Numbered from the stretch's first letter, positions 1 to 9,100 are shown. The stretch: 64,000 nucleotides of DNA from Candidatus Cloacimonas sp. (GCA_023227825.1 JALOCJ010000009.1:1-64000), one strand, 5' to 3'. The notes: generated by a model from the sequence alone, not told the origin. A program made the numbers and translations.

Positions 1-471
1 TCCCACAACCGTAAAAGTAGATAAAGTATCAAATTGGACAAGTTCCGTGTGCCCTCCGGAAACAACGAGGGCTAAAAAAGGGGGTTCAATAACTTTATGT
101 TCAATAAAATTGGCAAAAATATGCGACAAGATATGATTAACTGTTATCAGAGGTAAAGATAAGCTCCAAGCCATTCCTTTAGCAAAAGCCAACCCGACAA
201 TTAAAGAACCAACTAAGCCAGGATTGATAGAAACAGCTATTGCACTGATATCTTGTAAGTTAAGATTAGAAGTATTAAGAGCCGCCTTGGTTAAGTTAAC
301 TATGTTCTTTAAATGCAAGCGGGAAGCAAGTTCGGGTAAAATACCTCCAAATTCCAGATGTTCCGGTTGACTGGAAATAAGATTTACAAGAACATTATAA
401 TTAGTATCCAAAATAGCTACAGAAGTATCATCACAGGAGGATTCAAAGGCTAAAATGTATTGTGTTGGCAT
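1..471 (-). CDS. tsaD: tRNA N6-adenosine threonylcarbamoyltransferase TsaD (3' end outside window)
   Basis: TsaD transfers the threonylcarbamoyl group to A37 of ANN-decoding tRNAs in the cytoplasm, with TsaB and TsaE. The visible 157 residues are the N-terminal half. They start MPTQYILAFESSCDDTSVAI, the family's ASKHA nucleotide-binding opening, and include the metal-binding HxxxH motif (VNHILSHIFANF) and the VSGGHTEL loop. The ATG at 469-471 directly abuts the stop of the YbbR gene, so it looks like the distal gene of the minus-strand chain. The remaining half lies off the left edge. Identity is secure from these motifs. Confidence 0.95.
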   Translation of the reverse strand, partial: MPTQYILAFESSCDDTSVAILDTNYNVLVNLISSQPEHLEFGGILPELASRLHLKNIVNLTKAALNTSNLNLQDISAIAVSINPGLVGSLIVGLAFAKGMAWSLSLPLITVNHILSHIFANFIEHKVIEPPFLALVVSGGHTELVQFDTLSTFTVVG

Positions 472-1347
472 TTATTTCAGACGAACTCTTTGAGGTGTAA
501 CTGCAAGCAATTTTACTGTTTCAGGCACTTCCACGAGGACAGGATAAAAACCTTGTTCATCAGGTTGGGAAGAGATACCCACTTTAATTTCTGTAAGTTT
601 CAGTTCTTTTAAGATTTCCGAATCAGCCGAGAGTTTAACTGTAACAGAGGAAGGTATACAGTTTTTTCCCGGTGGCAAAGTAATCGGTAAATTGTTCAAA
701 ATTTTAGTAGTAATAAAAGAAGTAGAGAGGTAAATTTTAACCTGTTTAGGGGAAGCAGAGACCTCCTTATCCAAGGGACTTAATTTTAAGGTAAGTTCTC
801 GCTGTTCAAGCATATCGCGGGATACAGGTTCGGTAGATATACGGTCAATTTGTTGAACCTTGCTTTTGGAACCGGAGATGGTTATTTGTTCAGGAATAAT
901 AGTATAATTTAAGGCAGTAAAATGTTCGCGGGTATAGTTATCAGCAAAAGAGATTTCTACTGGGACTTTTTTTTGATGGAAAACATCAGCATAAACTGCT
1001 ATTTCCTGTTGCTCTACGGGACCTATAAATTCCAGCTGGATATTATCCGGCAGGTTAATTGTATAATCACTTACAGAAATAACATCTGAGCCGGGTTTAA
1101 TTTTACTGGCATCAAGCAAGACCTGGGTGCGAGAGAATTTCAGTTTAATAATTTCCAAGCCCTTTCCCCGCACCTGGAAAGGAATATGTTTGGGAACATT
1201 ATCCAAAGTAATGTTTTTAGGAATGGAACTTAGTGCTACGGGTAAATTAACTACACTTTTCTGTTCCGAAATCAACAGGGACTGCAACCAAACAAAAATT
1301 GCTATTATTAGGGAAAGGATTTTTAAGCCCAGGTTTTCCTGCAGCAC
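472..1347 (-). CDS. YbbR-domain membrane-anchored protein
   Basis: A 291-residue protein with one N-terminal membrane segment (about residues 8-27) followed by an extracytoplasmic region resembling tandem YbbR/CdaR repeats: beta-rich stretches with recurring 'P..I.LDNVP..I' and 'V.V.I.......R' patterns. In Firmicutes CdaR binds and regulates the c-di-AMP cyclase CdaA, and the two genes are usually adjacent. No cdaA is visible here; the neighbours are an NtrC-type regulator and tsaD. The start is GTG at 1345-1347. A GGAGGA ribosome site overlaps the end of the upstream regulator gene, leaving only a 2-nt gap, so translation is probably coupled. The family is likely; the regulatory partner is unknown. 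Confidence 0.75.
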   Translation of the reverse strand: MLQENLGLKILSLIIAIFVWLQSLLISEQKSVVNLPVALSSIPKNITLDNVPKHIPFQVRGKGLEIIKLKFSRTQVLLDASKIKPGSDVISVSDYTINLPDNIQLEFIGPVEQQEIAVYADVFHQKKVPVEISFADNYTREHFTALNYTIIPEQITISGSKSKVQQIDRISTEPVSRDMLEQRELTLKLSPLDKEVSASPKQVKIYLSTSFITTKILNNLPITLPPGKNCIPSSVTVKLSADSEILKELKLTEIKVGISSQPDEQGFYPVLVEVPETVKLLAVTPQRVRLK

Positions 1348-1349
1348 TT

Positions 1350-2768
1350 TTAGTCCTCCATATTAAAATGATTAATTCCGAGGGTTTTGATTTTTTTATA
1401 CAGAGTAGTGCGTTCAAGTCCAATTGATTTTGCAGTTTGGGAAATTTTCCAATTATTTAGAGATAAATAATGCAAAAGATAATCCCTTTCAAAGGAAGCG
1501 ACACTCTCTTTAAGATTTTGAATTTGTATATATTTTCCATTATTATGGTTTTTAGAAAAGCGGAATTGATTAGTTTTATGTTGCAGGTGTTTCTTTATTA
1601 CATTATTATTTATTTTCTTTTCATTAATCATAATGAACTTGCAGAAATTACGCAGTTCTCTAACATTTCCGGGCCAGGAATAGCTAAGTAAATCATTTTT
1701 CAGAGCAGGCAGGTCTAAACGGTCCATAACACTGTATTGAGAAGAAAAACTGGTTAAAAAATAACAAATCAGAAGCAGAATATCATCATCTCTTTCGCGC
1801 AAAGGTGGAAGGTCAACAATGTTCCCTTCAATGCGATAAAAAAGGTCTTTGCGGAAAATGCTTTCCTCAGAGAGCTTATCCATTCCTGCATTAGAAGCAA
1901 ATATCAAACGGGTATCAACTTTCTTCAGGTTTCCACCTACAACTTGGATTTCTTTGTTTTCAATAGCGCGCAGGATTTTGGATTGAGACAGTAGAGAAAG
2001 ATTAGTTACTTCATCTAGAAAGAGAATGCCACTGGAACATTCTTCAAAAAAGCCGGTTTTGCTACGGTCAGCACTGGTAAAAGAGCCCTTGATGTGACCA
2101 AAAAGTTCTGATTCTATCAGGGTTTCAGATAAAGCACTACAATTTACGGTATGAAAGGGTTTGCCAAAACGGGGAGAATATATATAGTAATAATTAGCAG
2201 CTACTTCTTTACCTGTTCCTGTTTCGCCAATCAGGAAAATATCTTCATCAACTGTGGCAAGGCGCGAAATTTGTTCCCGCACTTTTTTGATAACATCGCT
2301 TTCACCAATAAAAGGGAAACTTCTTGTAAACTGTTTCTTGAGATTGATGTATTCAATTTGCAAACCGATATGTTCTTCTTCCTGTTTTTTCAGGGTTATG
2401 GCATTTTCTATATGTAACAGCAATTGACTGATGGAGAAAGCAGAGCCCTTTTCAATAAAATGATAAGCACCTAAGGTGCGTATTTCATTTATTTGAGAAG
2501 AAGTTACTTCACCTGAAATAACAATCACCTTATAGTTTAAGTCCATATCGTTTTTCAAGTGTTTTAGAACCTGAATACCATCCAGTTTGGAACCGACTAA
2601 AAAAACATCCAAAAGAATTACATCCGGCTGGAAACTGCGTAAGACATCAAAAAACTGGTCACTATTAACAGTTTGTATCACTTCATAGTTATAATATTTT
2701 ACTACATTGGCGATTTGTTCAGAAAGAACAATGTCATCTTCTAAAATCAGAATTTTACCTTTCATCAT
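1350..2768 (-). CDS. sigma-54-dependent response regulator (NtrC family)
   Basis: A 472-residue three-domain activator. Residues 1-120 are a receiver domain (acidic pair in ILEDD, phospho-acceptor Asp in DVILLDVFLVG). Residues about 155-390 are the sigma-54 AAA+ domain with Walker A GETGTGKE and Walker B ILFLDE. The C-terminus holds a Fis-type helix-turn-helix (SQTAKSIGLERTTLYKKIK). The sigma-54 contact loop reads GSFTSA instead of the usual GAFTGA: the F-T core is kept but two small residues are changed. The gene sits 3 nt after the GH57 gene, and its ribosome site overlaps that gene's last codons. No cognate histidine kinase is adjacent, so the signal is unknown. ATG at 2768 or 2765 could be used. 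Confidence 0.92.
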   Translation of the reverse strand: MMKGKILILEDDIVLSEQIANVVKYYNYEVIQTVNSDQFFDVLRSFQPDVILLDVFLVGSKLDGIQVLKHLKNDMDLNYKVIVISGEVTSSQINEIRTLGAYHFIEKGSAFSISQLLLHIENAITLKKQEEEHIGLQIEYINLKKQFTRSFPFIGESDVIKKVREQISRLATVDEDIFLIGETGTGKEVAANYYYIYSPRFGKPFHTVNCSALSETLIESELFGHIKGSFTSADRSKTGFFEECSSGILFLDEVTNLSLLSQSKILRAIENKEIQVVGGNLKKVDTRLIFASNAGMDKLSEESIFRKDLFYRIEGNIVDLPPLRERDDDILLLICYFLTSFSSQYSVMDRLDLPALKNDLLSYSWPGNVRELRNFCKFIMINEKKINNNVIKKHLQHKTNQFRFSKNHNNGKYIQIQNLKESVASFERDYLLHYLSLNNWKISQTAKSIGLERTTLYKKIKTLGINHFNMED

Positions 2769-2771
2769 TTT

Positions 2772-3971
2772 TTACCTTAAAAGCAGTTCTTCCAGTTCAG
2801 CTAAAGCATTTATATAATAAATATATGCCTGGTCAGGTGAATCGTAAGGTGAGAAATATTTATGCACATCTCCATCCTGGAAATATTTGGAACACATATA
2901 GTAAAAATGGTCTGAAGTGCTAAGCAAACGAGCTATTCTTAACAGTTCTTCATCGCCTTTTTCCTTAATTCTGTTCAGCAATTCATACAAGGTCTCACTG
3001 GCATTTTGTTGCATTTCGTTTCCCAGCCAGGCAGAAATATCGCGTTGTTCATCAGCCCAGGAAACAGGTTCCGGAAAAGAAAGGGATTCCTGTTGATAAT
3101 TTGCCAAATGGGAAATATCTTTAGGATGGGCAAAACCCAGATGTTCTCTTGCTAAAACGGCATCAGGAAAATGGCGCATAAAATCAAAAATACCTGTAGA
3201 AGCCCATTGGTGTTCTCCAAAGGTTTCATAATCCATAAAAAGATTCAGAAAGAGGTTTTTCCCGCCTTTTTCCGCTAAGGTAAGCTGGTCTATCCAATGG
3301 ATGAATTTATCTACGGTTAAAGGATATTCAGGCCAATCCCGATTGGAAAAACGAAAGGCAATATCATCTGCCAATTGATAATACTTCAGCAGTAGATTAA
3401 TATTTTTGGAATAATTCTTATAAGCATAAAGCGGACTGCGCCATTGGAGAATTCTATCCACGCCTTCCGTAATAATGGTTTTGAAGCCCTCAATTTCAAA
3501 AATTATATCGGATAAGCGGTCTTGGTAGATTAACTCTGTGTTTCGGAAAGTAGTAGTGAAATAGCCAAATTCCTTTTGCATTAAATCCCGATGCAAATAA
3601 ACTTGGTCAAGAAATTCATTGGTATCAAAAAGAAAAGCTAAGGAATGATAATATGTCTCACCTAATAATTCTACACAACCGGTATCTACCAAACGCTTGA
3701 AGGAATCAAGGGTTTCGGGAGAATAGAGTTTAAATTGTTCCAAAGCAGTTCCGGTTATAGAAAAAGCAACCTTAAACCTGCCTTCGTATTTCTCAATGAG
3801 TTCCAAAAGCAACTGATTGGTTGGTAAATAACATTTATTCGCTACTTTACGCATTACATTGCCATTTAGCTTATCATCAAAAATCTTGGCATTATGAGCA
3901 ATATCCAGAACATTAAAATGATTTAGGCGGTAGGGTTGATGCACCTGAAAGTAGAATACAATATTTAACAT
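2772..3971 (-). CDS. glycoside hydrolase family 57 protein (alpha-amylase/glucanotransferase type)
   Basis: A GH57 enzyme acting on alpha-glucans such as glycogen. The protein opens MLNIVFYFQVHQPYRL, with the family's conserved HQP. The nucleophile motif is FRNTEL (Glu about residue 146) and the acid/base motif is MDYETFGEHQ (Asp about 247). I start it at ATG 3971 rather than at a longer in-frame start at 4055. AAGGAG lies just upstream of 3971, the longer start would overlap the previous gene by 74 nt, and the extra 28 residues are not GH57-like. That gives 399 residues, close to a compact GH57 domain. It lies between a glycogen-synthase-like gene and a response regulator, so a role in glycogen turnover is likely; the exact specificity cannot be read. 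Confidence 0.88.
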   Translation of the reverse strand: MLNIVFYFQVHQPYRLNHFNVLDIAHNAKIFDDKLNGNVMRKVANKCYLPTNQLLLELIEKYEGRFKVAFSITGTALEQFKLYSPETLDSFKRLVDTGCVELLGETYYHSLAFLFDTNEFLDQVYLHRDLMQKEFGYFTTTFRNTELIYQDRLSDIIFEIEGFKTIITEGVDRILQWRSPLYAYKNYSKNINLLLKYYQLADDIAFRFSNRDWPEYPLTVDKFIHWIDQLTLAEKGGKNLFLNLFMDYETFGEHQWASTGIFDFMRHFPDAVLAREHLGFAHPKDISHLANYQQESLSFPEPVSWADEQRDISAWLGNEMQQNASETLYELLNRIKEKGDEELLRIARLLSTSDHFYYMCSKYFQDGDVHKYFSPYDSPDQAYIYYINALAELEELLLR

Positions 3972-3981
3972 CGCTATCTCC

Positions 3982-5325
3982 TTATAATTCCATTTGCTTG
4001 CTATATTCAGAAAGAGTTTCAGCATAGAGTTGACGGATTTTATCTGCTGCTTCATCCCACTGAATTTTTTGGACTTCTTTTCTGCCTTCCATTCCTATTT
4101 TAGTGCATTCTTCAGGATTTTCAAGCAGATGATTGATGGTTTCAGCCCAAAGGTCTATATCCCAATAATCAATCTTAAAAGCATTATGCACAACCTCCGC
4201 AACTCCGGATTGCTTGGAAATAATTGCTGTAATTCCATAAGCCATTGCTTCCAGAGGCGAAATACCAAAGGGCTCGGAAACGGAAGGTAAAACATAGATA
4301 TCCACTGCTTGTAAAATGCGTTCAACCTGTTTCCGATTAAGAAAACCGGTAAAGAGAAAACGGTTCTTTAAGCGTAATGCGGCTGAACGACGCAAAATTT
4401 GACGCTGCATATCTCCGGTTCCGGCAAGTATAAATCTTGCTTCAGGATGCACTTTCAGAACTTTGTCCGCCATATCCAGATAATAATCCGGACCTTTTTG
4501 GAGAGTTACTCTTCCTAAATATAAAATCGTAGGACCCTTGAAAATGCGTTTCTTATTGTGTAATGTGGCTTCCGAAACAGTAAAAGCATTATGAATTATG
4601 CGGATTTTTGCTGTATCTATGCGATAGCGACTCATAATCATCTGGGCTGTATATTGAGACACAGCAATAACTTTATCGGCATAAGTCATTCCGAGATGTT
4701 CAATTTTATGAATTCTTTCATCTCCAGTACCACCGGCTCTATCAAATTCTGTAGCATGAATATGAACAATTAAGGGTTTACGGGAAATCTGTTTGGCTAA
4801 AATCCCGCTGGGGTAAGTAAGCCAGTCGTGTGCATGAATAAGGTCATAATCCAAAATTTCAGCAAAACGATGTGCTCTGAAAGTATATTCCTGCACTTTC
4901 CGAATTAAATCTTCTTCGCCAATCAGACGAGCAGTCATTTCTTTCCAGATATTATGTTCTTCAGTGGTAAGAGTTTCTGTTAGCCATGATGTTGTTTTAA
5001 TGGAGGTTACATAGTCCTTAATTTCATTCAGGTTAAAATAGCTTTCCGGATGTGCCGATATTCCAATATATTCCAGGCGTTCGTGCATTGTGGAGAAAGT
5101 GCGCTTTGTATATTCCTTATGTTTTTCCGGTTCAATAAAAACCGCAGGCAGGGTATCAGCATCACTTTCTTCCCTCAAGGGGAAAAAGACCAGTTCTTTA
5201 GTTGGCAACACAAGGTCTATCTTTATTCCTTGACTTAGCAGTGCCTTTGCCATTCCATAACAAGCCATACCTAAACCTCCGGAAATTAGAGGGGGAAATT
5301 CCCAGGTAAACATTAGAATTTTCAT
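3982..5325 (-). CDS. glycosyltransferase, glycogen/starch synthase-like
   Basis: A 447-residue GT-B glycosyltransferase. The N-terminal domain opens MFTWEFPPLISGGLG, with the glycine-rich acceptor loop typical of glycogen and starch synthases. The C-terminal domain has the ILYLGRVTLQKGPDY nucleotide-sugar segment and the EX7E motif in SEPFGISPLEAMAYG (about residues 348-362). It probably elongates an alpha-1,4-glucan from an activated glucose. The start overlaps the stop of the debranching-enzyme gene by 4 nt, which suggests translational coupling, and the GH57 gene follows after 10 nt. The long insert between the two loops is more GT4-like than classical GlgA, so the donor (ADP- or UDP-glucose) is uncertain. 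Confidence 0.85.
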   Translation of the reverse strand: MKILMFTWEFPPLISGGLGMACYGMAKALLSQGIKIDLVLPTKELVFFPLREESDADTLPAVFIEPEKHKEYTKRTFSTMHERLEYIGISAHPESYFNLNEIKDYVTSIKTTSWLTETLTTEEHNIWKEMTARLIGEEDLIRKVQEYTFRAHRFAEILDYDLIHAHDWLTYPSGILAKQISRKPLIVHIHATEFDRAGGTGDERIHKIEHLGMTYADKVIAVSQYTAQMIMSRYRIDTAKIRIIHNAFTVSEATLHNKKRIFKGPTILYLGRVTLQKGPDYYLDMADKVLKVHPEARFILAGTGDMQRQILRRSAALRLKNRFLFTGFLNRKQVERILQAVDIYVLPSVSEPFGISPLEAMAYGITAIISKQSGVAEVVHNAFKIDYWDIDLWAETINHLLENPEECTKIGMEGRKEVQKIQWDEAADKIRQLYAETLSEYSKQMEL

Positions 5326-7358
5326 TTGCCCTCCTGCAGAAAAATAATGTAATTTTCAATATTGTATAAGGCAGCTACGCTCCATGCCTGAGCTGGAGCT
5401 CCTTTAGGAAAATGGGGAGTATCCCCATCCCAGATTTCGGCAAGGGAAGCAATATGTCCTTTCATAAAACTGGTGCGAAAAGTGGAAATAAAAGAAGTAA
5501 GAGCATCTATTATTTCCTCTTGGGTTTTCACACCATTATACGCCCTTGTATATAAACCGCAAAAGGGACCTAATAACCAAGCCCAAACACTGCCATTATG
5601 ATAAGCAAGGTCTCTTTCTCTTTGTGTTCCATAATATTTTTTGCGAAAACGAATATCTTTAGGACTCAAAGTGCGTATTCCATAGTTAGTGTAGAGCTCC
5701 TTAAAACTTAGTTCCAGAACCTGCTGCAGAATTTCCTGGGAAAACGCTTGCCAGGGCAAAGCAAGAGCTATAATAGCATTCGGACGAATTTCCATTATCA
5801 GTTCTTCACCTACAATTCTATCTGCCAGATAACCATCCTTGTAGAACTTTTGCAGGGACTTTTTTACGACTTCTTTCAACTGGATAAATTCTTCTTTTAC
5901 CTGATATTTTTTGCGGGATTTCTGACAATAGGCATTACACATAGCTTCGTAAGAGCACAAAGCATTATACCAAAGGGCATTTATTTCAATGGGAGCTCCC
6001 TCGCGTGGGGTTACAGGTTTTCCATCAATCCGCACATCCATCCAGGTGCCATGAGCAAAATCAGGATGTAATTCAATTAAACCATCAGAACGCACACTAA
6101 AGGGATGAGTTCCATTATGCAAAATATTGGTTAAAATGTCTTCTGCTAAAGCAATAACATTTTTCCAGTATTTAACCGTTTGCTTGCGTTTACCCAGTTT
6201 CCAGAGTAAAATGATATACCATAAAGTGGAATCAATGCTATCGTAATTTGCTTCTCTGCCGGATTCTGCCATCATATTGGGAATAAGACCATTTTTAATG
6301 TAACCCCTATATTTATTGAGGATTTTTTCCACTGTTTCCTGTTGATTGGGACAATGTAAGAGAGCATTTACGGCAACCATTGTATCTCTACCCCAGGAAC
6401 CGTAAAAAGGATAGCCGGCTACAATATCATCATTAGCTAAAAAGTCCTTCAGAGCAAATTCCAGGATTTTAAGATAAGCGTCATACGGGAAAATAATATT
6501 ATCATTATAATCCAGGGAATTCAAAAGAGTGTCATCTTTATCGGGAGCAGAGGGATAATCCAACGGTTTAGGAAGGTCTGTATAACGGTTTTCAATTCTC
6601 TCAATCAGGGTTTTGGCATCCTCAATAGCTGTATCGCTGAAAAGAAGATAGTTGCTTTGTCCCACCTTTAGGTCAAAACTAAGCTGGAAAAGAGTTATCT
6701 GGTCACCAATGCCTTCATAGCCACTCATCACTTCCCAGGGATAAAAAACATTGTAATAAACATAACGATTGGGTATAACTTCACCCAAAAGCAAAGCACC
6801 ATAAAGCACTATATTGTTATCCTGCCTAAGAACACTATAACGCGTGAATTTATCCGGAGTTTCAATTTCTGTTATAAAATTCAGGAAATCCAGAGAGCCA
6901 GGTTTGTTCAGCTCGTGATGAGGAATCATCGTAAACTTGGGATGGAGCTCAAAATGCAGTAAATGATGACCCAAATTAGTATATTTCACTAAAGTGGTAT
7001 TGGTTGTTTCATCCATCATTATTTCTTTCAGAATTAAAATATCGTTCTGATGGGGAAGAGCTGAATACAAAAAAATCGGATAAGGACGCAACCAGGGTTT
7101 TACTAAATGCAGAAAGCCCTCAGGATATATACAATTGCTGTAATTATTACTATCCAGATGAAAAAATTCTCCCCGCCATTCTACTTTCTCTTCAATACCA
7201 GCTACTAAATGCAAGCGGTTGAATCTATTATCACTGCTAACCAGCAAACCGTGATATTTTCGCTGGTTTATCAAATTACCTGTTCCTAATGCATAACCAC
7301 CTCTACGGTTAGTTAGAATCCATTCATGATGATGGGTCTCCATAAAATAGTTGCTCAT
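5322..7358 (-). CDS. glycogen debranching enzyme (amylo-alpha-1,6-glucosidase type)
   Basis: Cleaves alpha-1,6 branch points of glycogen. About 678 residues: an N-terminal beta domain with the hallmark opening (EWILTNRRGGYALGTGN and RKYHGLLV) and a C-terminal (alpha/alpha)6 barrel with YGSWGRDTMVAVNALL (about residue 316) and the terminal AEIWDGD..PKGAPAQAWSVA stretch characteristic of the archaeal/bacterial GDE family. ATG at 7358 is preferred over an in-frame TTG three bases earlier, because GAGGAGG is too close to the TTG. It is the first gene of the glycogen chain and is followed by the overlapping glycosyltransferase. The gene lies next to a large repeat block, which must contain its promoter. 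Confidence 0.93.
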   Translation of the reverse strand: MSNYFMETHHHEWILTNRRGGYALGTGNLINQRKYHGLLVSSDNRFNRLHLVAGIEEKVEWRGEFFHLDSNNYSNCIYPEGFLHLVKPWLRPYPIFLYSALPHQNDILILKEIMMDETTNTTLVKYTNLGHHLLHFELHPKFTMIPHHELNKPGSLDFLNFITEIETPDKFTRYSVLRQDNNIVLYGALLLGEVIPNRYVYYNVFYPWEVMSGYEGIGDQITLFQLSFDLKVGQSNYLLFSDTAIEDAKTLIERIENRYTDLPKPLDYPSAPDKDDTLLNSLDYNDNIIFPYDAYLKILEFALKDFLANDDIVAGYPFYGSWGRDTMVAVNALLHCPNQQETVEKILNKYRGYIKNGLIPNMMAESGREANYDSIDSTLWYIILLWKLGKRKQTVKYWKNVIALAEDILTNILHNGTHPFSVRSDGLIELHPDFAHGTWMDVRIDGKPVTPREGAPIEINALWYNALCSYEAMCNAYCQKSRKKYQVKEEFIQLKEVVKKSLQKFYKDGYLADRIVGEELIMEIRPNAIIALALPWQAFSQEILQQVLELSFKELYTNYGIRTLSPKDIRFRKKYYGTQRERDLAYHNGSVWAWLLGPFCGLYTRAYNGVKTQEEIIDALTSFISTFRTSFMKGHIASLAEIWDGDTPHFPKGAPAQAWSVAALYNIENYIIFLQEGK

Positions 7359-7696
7359 CAAACCTCCTCAAAGTTCTAATCCTAAGCTGTGTTGATTTTT
7401 TTCCATATCGGCTATTTCGTCAAGTTCTTTTTTTGGGGGGGCACGCAGATTACGCAGATAGGATTTTAGAAACGAGGATTTAAGGATTTAAGGATTTTGA
7501 GGATTTAATAGGTCTAGGATGAACAGGATTACTATGGCAGGGGGCTGAGGGCAGAGGGCAGAGAGAAAAAAAAATAATAGGTTTGGGATGAACAGGATTA
7601 TAGGGATTTTAGGGATAATGCAAGTCAGGAGTCGTCACTGCCATAATAACTTTTACGCAATGGACAAATTTGTTTGACAGTGAGGACTCATGACGA

Positions 7697-7944
7697 CTTG
7701 TTTCACGCAGATTACGCTGATTACGCTGATTTTGTGTATGATTGGTCTACGTGCAGTCATGAGTCATATGTACCACAAAAGTTATTTCAAAAGTAAAAGT
7801 TATCAAGGCACAAATGACTCCTTGTTTCACGCAGATTACGCTGATTACGCTGATTTTGTGTATGATTGGTCTACGTGCAGTCATGAGTCATATGTGCCGA
7901 AAAAGTTATTTCCCGGGTAAAAGTTATCAAGGCACAAATGACTC
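7697..7944. repeat. two tandem 124-bp direct repeats
   Basis: Copy 1 is 7697-7820 and copy 2 is 7821-7944. Each begins CTTGTTTCACGCAGATTACG and ends AAGGCACAAATGACTC, with only a few substitutions. An internal triplication of a GATTACGCT-like phrase is present in each. A reverse-oriented relative of the distal part lies at 8731-8806, and related units lie at 37191-37400. Confidence 0.9.
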
Positions 7945-7959
7945 CTGACTTTACGAAGA

Positions 7960-8074
7960 GCTTCCCTACTGGAGGGTTGTCTGTATATGAACAGTGTATT
8001 GAAGAGTTCTCAAACTTAGTTTTAGTGTGTATAAACAGACATATTGGCGGCATATTAGTGGGCAGTAGGGAAGC
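7960..8074. mobile_element. MITE-like element, copy 1
   Basis: A 115-bp segment bounded by perfect 12-bp terminal inverted repeats: GCTTCCCTACTG at 7960-7971 and CAGTAGGGAAGC at 8063-8074. The interior shares GAGTTCTCAAACTTAGTTTT and a nearby TATAAACAG with a second copy at 37811-37927. It has no coding capacity. Terminal inverted repeats, near-constant length and two dispersed copies suggest a miniature element mobilised by a transposase elsewhere. A structured RNA element is an alternative. Confidence 0.65.
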
Positions 8075-8333
8075 AAAAGAGTTCCTTATTTAAATATTAA
8101 ATATGATAAATCCTGCACAAAGGCAACCACAGGCAGAGAGATTTAGGGAATAAATTCGCAAACAGGAATGAAATAGTCCTTCACAAAGGCAACCGCTTGC
8201 CAATGGCTGAGATAAATTAGAAAGATGAGGTAAAATTATAACTTACACAATGGCAATGGGTTGTGCTAATGATGGAGATAAATTAGAAAGGGGAGGTAAT
8301 ATTATAACTTGCTTAATGGCAATGGGTTAAGAG

Positions 8334-8497
8334 ATAAATTAGATAAATTAGATGCTCTGCGGGTGTCATAGTTGGATAATCAGGTATTAGAATGTATAAT
8401 AATTATATTAATATTTATTATTATTATATTTATTTATTCAAAAGGATATTGGTATATAGTATGAGGGTTCCAAAACCGTCTAATTTATCTAATTTAT
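8334..8497. repeat. AT-rich 19-bp perfect inverted repeat
   Basis: ATAAATTAGATAAATTAGA at 8334-8352 is matched exactly by its reverse complement at 8479-8497, with 126 bp between. The arms are low-complexity (an AAATTAGAT unit), so part of the match may be fortuitous. Confidence 0.7.
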
Positions 8498-8690
8498 TAG
8501 TTAACAGCTTATGTTACAATGAGTTATAAATTAGATAATTAGTATATAAATTAGAAAGCAGAGGGCGGAGGGCGGAGGACGGAGAGCTTTTTGTACCGGC
8601 GCTCGCTGTAGCGCCGACTAAAAACGGCGGAACGGCGTCCGCCTGTACATAGCTCCTGCTACATAACAAAATCGTAGCCGGAGGACACTT

Positions 8691-8720
8691 ATAAACGACG
8701 AGGATGTCGTTTATTCCGGA
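8691..8720. repeat. short palindrome of the AACGACG family
   Basis: AAACGACGAGGATGTCGTTT followed by ATTCCGGA. It is a member of the dispersed family AACGACG-nGGn-CGTCGTT with a CCGGA tail, also found at 9001-9061, 34533-34700, 38101-38129, 47574-47600 and inside rnr. Confidence 0.85.
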
Positions 8721-8730
8721 AAGGAAATCT

Positions 8731-8806
8731 GTAAGTCAGGAGTCATTTGTGCCTTGATAATTTTTACTTTTGAAATAACTTTTGTGGTACATATGACTCA
8801 TGACGG
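8731..8806. repeat. inverted copy of the 124-bp repeat's distal part
   Basis: The segment reading GTCAGGAGTCATTTGTGCC, then a stretch with TTTGTGGTACATATGACTCA, is the reverse complement of about 7756-7822. The block is therefore framed by opposed copies about 0.9 kb apart. Confidence 0.8.
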
Positions 8807-9000
8807 AACTGGCAATCTCAAATAAAATCACTGTACTGTAGACAAATCATAAATCAAATCTGCGTGAAACAAGTCGTCACGAGTCCTCACTGCCAAACGA
8901 GTTCGTTCATAGCTAAAAAGTTATTTCGGCAGTGACGACTCCTGACTTGCACAGTGACGACTCCTGACTTTTCCGGAAGGTTGATGTTCTTGTCAGCCAT

Positions 9001-9061
9001 TATAAACGACGAGGATGTCGTTTTTCCGGATTGGGAACGACGAGGACATCGTTTTTCCGGA
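9001..9061. repeat. two tandem AACGACG-family palindromes
   Basis: Two adjacent units, each AACGACGAGGA(T/C)(G/A)TCGTT followed by TTTCCGGA. They lie just beyond the 3' end of the C39-like gene, a position typical of REP-type elements. Confidence 0.85.
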
Positions 9062-9100
9062 GGGTTTGCCCTAACCGAAACGCTTAAAAAATTAAGTTAG

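Larger units (their letters stand above)
7362..9100. repeat. gene-free intergenic repeat block
   Basis: About 1.7 kb without a credible gene. It is built from purine-rich runs (7540-7600), tandem 124-bp units, a small terminal-inverted-repeat element, an AT-rich inverted repeat, inverted copies of the 124-bp unit (8731-8806) and short palindromes with CCGGA tails. Short phrases such as GGAGTCGTCACTGCC and GACGACTCCTGACT recur in both orientations and appear again at 37.1-38.4 kb. Open frames in this block are products of the repeats: they have no ribosome sites and their peptides are repetitive. The promoter of the debranching-enzyme operon is presumably at the left edge, but I cannot place it. 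Confidence 0.85.

Noticed and set aside
3972..4055. 28-codon N-terminal extension of the GH57 gene
   Set aside because: It lies almost wholly within the upstream glycosyltransferase gene and reads through the ribosome site; the GH57 fold begins at 3971.
7690..7920. 76-codon frame in the repeat block
   Set aside because: Encoded entirely by the 124-bp direct repeats; the peptide repeats itself and no ribosome site precedes it.
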